Below, piece after piece: positions 60,815 through 64,000 of a stretch of 64,000 bases of DNA (the stretch's first letter is position 1; each line of letters opens with the position of its first letter). Source of the stretch: Macquaria australasica. Its lineage: Eukaryota; Chordata; Actinopteri; Centrarchiformes; Percichthyidae. The stretch spans positions 248,001 through 312,000 of the forward strand of contig SEMN01000045.1 of the NCBI GenBank assembly GCA_005408345.1. The letters run 5' to 3'. Under the pieces are notes generated by a model. That model worked only from the letters and a program-made list of their open reading frames with translations, was not told the DNA's origin and did no database searches. Made by a program: the position numbers and the translations under genes.

Positions 60815-61262
60815 GTAAGTCGCGGCTAAAAACAAGCTGAGTTTTGACATTTCTGTTCCACACTTACATCCGTAGTTCTGTGCGAGTTGGCTACCTGAGC
60901 AGTAAAGCTGTCTGATTTCAGTTGAACATTTTACTGATGAGCATGATGGCCGAATCCACCCTGGCGAGCTGCCTGGGTGCTAGCATGCCTGGCTAACGGC
61001 GGCGGCGTTTATATAGCCAGTATAACAGCAGAGTGACGGACAGTAACTTACCCGTGGCTGCACCACCGTGTGCTTTACCGCGAGACAGTCAAGAAAGTCC
61101 GTTTTTATGCGTTTATCGCTGTTATGTTGCCACGGTTTTGTGTTGTTACACAACAGTCAAGTGTGTCAGTGTGTGTCTTTCAGGCCCGCTTGCTGAGACT
61201 CACTAGAGAGGAGGGTTTGGGAACGCTGGCCTCCATGTTAACACGGACCTGCCCCAGCTGCC

Positions 61263-64000
61263 ATGTCCTCCACCTCTGTGTCAACGTCCACTTGTTGTGG
61301 TGGTGGTGGTGGTGATGCTGCAGCAGCTGCCATGGCAACCCAGGCGTCCGAGCAGGCTCTGCTGGCCTCAGACCGCTACGCCAGACTCATCCTGGCCCAG
61401 ATGAACAAGATGCGGCTCCGCACCGACTTCTGTGACGTGGGGCTGAAGGTTGGCGGCCGGGTCTTCAGGGTCCACCGACTGGTGCTTGCTGCTAGCAGCC
61501 CGTACTTCTCCGCTCTGTTCTCCGGGGGTATGAGGGAGGCGGATAAAGAGGAAGTGCAGATCCTTGGAGTGGAAACTGAAGTCTTTGAGGTTTTGCTGGA
61601 CTTCATATACACAGGTCCGCATCGATCCTGATATCCTCATCATCAGGTGTTCCATGAATATAATTTTGTACCATTTCCTGAATGGAAGTATGTACCCTTT
61701 CCTATCAGGTGTGATCAGTGTGACAGTGGATAATGTCCAGGAGCTGATGGTGGCAGCAGACATGCTGCAGCTGAATGAGGTGGTGTCTATCTGTGGAGAG
61801 TTTCTCAAGGGCCACATGGACCCATCCAACTGTGTGGGCATCTTTCAGTTCCTGGAGCAGATTGCCTGCATGGACATGCTGGAGTTTACAGAGAACTACA
61901 TCCATGTTCACTTTCTGGAGGTATGTAACAAGAGTCGCTGTATATAATTTTATCTCTCTGCCAATACGTTGGTGTTGCCATCAAACTCTGTTCTGTTTCT
62001 CTGGTAAATTAAAGCTAGATATGCATGAAATCTGTTCTTATTCAAAACAGGCCCAGTCAAACACCATCAGCATTTCATCAGAATGCTTTATCTTGCTGAA
62101 AGTGCATCAACTCACACTGTCAGGTTTGATGCTTACAGATTGCCTCTATCAACTGCCTCCCTTTAGGTGTGTGTCACCGATGAGTTCAGGGGCCTGTCGA
62201 AGGATCAGCTGGTGAGGCTGCTAAGAAGTGAAGAGCTAAGAATTGAGGATGAGTACCAGGTATTCACTGCAGCCATGGACTGGGTTCTCCAAGATGTGGC
62301 AAAGAGGAAAAAACATGTAGTGGAGGTGTTGGAACCAGTCCGCTTCCCTCTGCTTTCCCCACAGAGACTGTTCAAGTACATAGAGGGTAAGGAAAACACA
62401 ACATGTTGCACTTCCCTTTTATATTTTACATACTTAATGATTTACATTCACAATATTGCTGTAAAATTGATTAGATGACACATTGTAAACAACATCTTGA
62501 ATTTTGTTTTTAACATTTTGCGCTCAATAAAGGTATTACAGACTTCAGCCTGCGGGTGGCACTGCAGACTCTGCTGAGGGAATACACTGAAGTCACCAAG
62601 TCCCCCAAAGAAAATAAGATGTACAGTCAGCTACAACCAGCCAAGATGAGACCCAGAAGAAAAGCAAGGAAATACCTCTATGCCATAGGTTCTGTTTCAA
62701 ATCACTTATAGAGACGTTATAAATAAGAAATGTCAGAAATGCCATTCAATCTTGGACCTTTACTTGTTTCCTCGTGGCAGGAGGCTACACTCGGCTGCAG
62801 GGCGGCCGCTGGAGTGACAGCCGGGCGCTGAGCTGTGTGGAGCGCTTCGACACCTTTAACCAGTACTGGACCACCGTGTCGTCCCTGCACCAGGCCCGCA
62901 GCGGGTTGGGGGTAGCAGTACTGGAGGGCATGATCTATGTGGTGGGAGGTGAGAGAGCTGAGGCCGTCTTGTGTCTGAGGCTTGGTGTTCAAGCCCAAAA
63001 ATAAAACAATCTTCAGTCTGACAAGGAATTCTTTCTTTTTTTCACCAGGGGAGAAAGACTCAATGATTTTTGACTGCACAGAGAGATACGACCCAGTGAC
63101 AAAGCAGTGGGCCGCTGTGGCGTCTCTGAACTTTCCGCGCTGTGGAGTTGGCGTCTGCCCCTGCCACGGAGCTCTGTATGCACTTGGTAAACGCCACAGT
63201 AATGCCAATTGTTACCAGTGTTGTTTCCTGAATTGCAAACTGGGGACATGAAAGACATGGGCATATACCAGTTAGGGAAGGATTAAATATGAAAATGAAC
63301 TAACAATGAAAAGTGAAAAACCTTGCTTGAAATGATTTGTTAAAATAACCAAACATGTAAACAGAAGTAGACATGTAATGCTTGTAGACTGTTAAAAAGG
63401 AAACAAAAGCTTACAAGCAATGACACAGCTGGGTTGGGTGATAGAACCTCATCAATATCAGAACAAAACAACATGAAAAGTGGGAGAACAAAAAGCAAGT
63501 TCCACAAAATGATTCTGTGAAATTATAATGCATAACTCAGTAAGTGTAATTTAATCAATAATTCATAACCAGCGTCTTGGGAAACGTGACCTGATGATTG
63601 TACTGTGCTTTAGGTGGTTGGATTGGCTCTGAGATTGGGAAGACCATGGAACGATATGACCCAGAGGAGAACAAGTGGGAAGTCATCGGCAGCATGGCGG
63701 TTCCTCGTTACTACTTTGGCTGCTGTGAGCTACAAGGTGCATTCCTCCCCTTTTTTTTGAATGTGTACAATCCAGTGCAACTTGTAAGTGTAGATAAGAG
63801 CTGTCATCAGTTTCACACAGAAGTGCAAATGCTACTGAACCCCCCCTTTTCGCTTGGGTTTACTTCACTTTATTTCTTTACTTCTCTGATGACATCAACA
63901 CTTGGACACTCAGTGAAGCAGCTCTGAACTAAAAGCTGTTGTCTCTTCCCAGGGTTTATTTACGTGATTGGAGGAATCAGTGACGAAGGAATGGAGCTGC
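61263..64000 (+). CDS. ipp: Actin-binding protein IPP (KLHL27), 5' part, runs off right edge
   Basis: BTB-BACK-Kelch protein of the KLHL family; IPP binds actin and such proteins usually serve as CUL3 adaptors. Exons: 61263-61614, 61709-61920, 62167-62386, 62533-62688, 62781-62948, 63049-63186, 63614-63736, 63953 onward; GT/AG, phases agree. BTB contains FCDVGLKVGGRVFRVHRLVL and SSPYFSALFSGGM; BACK contains DQLVRLLRSEELRIEDEYQV. Kelch blades follow, with near-identity to mammalian IPP in RWSDSRALSCVERFDTF and EKDSMIFDCTE. The last blades and the stop lie beyond the window. Two starts are possible: 61263, giving a Ser/Thr/Gly/Ala-rich leader, or 61332, which has a better Kozak context (GCCATGG) and aligns with the mammalian start. 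The first exon donor is the unusual GTCCGC. Confidence 0.94.

Overview
This is vertebrate nuclear DNA, almost certainly from a ray-finned (teleost, probably percomorph) fish. Short coding exons with GT/AG borders sit in AT-rich introns, CA/TG and GA microsatellites are common, and several repeats look like familiar fish MITEs (the CAGTGGTGGAAAGTA family, the TAGGGCTGGGTATCG family, foldback elements, an L2-type LINE relic). Exons were assigned by reading both strands, matching splice sites and reading phase, and comparing with vertebrate families from memory. No alignment was run.

Layout. 1-3364 (minus): 5' two thirds of mier1, an HDAC-recruiting corepressor, cut by the left edge inside its ELM2 domain. 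5157-5584 (plus): a two-exon relaxin-family hormone gene, insl5. 5858-7219 (minus): dynlt5 (TCTEX1D1), convergent with insl5, with an RFX X-box and CRE-like sites upstream. 11936-28915 (minus): the whole coding region of sgip1, an endocytic adaptor, in 24 coding exons, including two 12-nt microexons and a 774-nt proline-rich exon. 29.6-31.6 kb: a decayed L2-like LINE interrupted by a MITE. 32.6-34.8 kb (minus): a set of phase-compatible exons of a gene I do not recognise. 34.8-47.9 kb: repeat- and microsatellite-rich DNA with no gene I can support. 48250-52829 (plus): pik3r3 (p55-gamma type PI3K regulatory subunit), complete in 10 coding exons. 52.8-60.7 kb: non-coding, with a 1-kb foldback element and an isolated CCAAT-rich promoter-like patch. 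60.7-64 kb (plus): ipp, a BTB-BACK-Kelch protein, cut by the right edge.

The genes do not form a pathway. Their order is informative as conserved synteny: mier1-insl5-dynlt5-sgip1 keeps the order and relative strands of human 1p31.3, except that DNAI4 (WDR78), which I recall between INSL5 and MIER1, is absent. pik3r3-ipp corresponds to human 1p34, without the intervening MAST2. Two blocks that lie far apart on human chromosome 1 are therefore neighbours here.

The most interesting items are the tandem SGIP1 microexons with UGC motifs just before their 3' splice sites, the unrecognised gene at 32.6-34.8 kb, the cilia-type promoter of dynlt5, the very short INSL5 C-peptide, and the orphan promoter-like patch near 56.8 kb.
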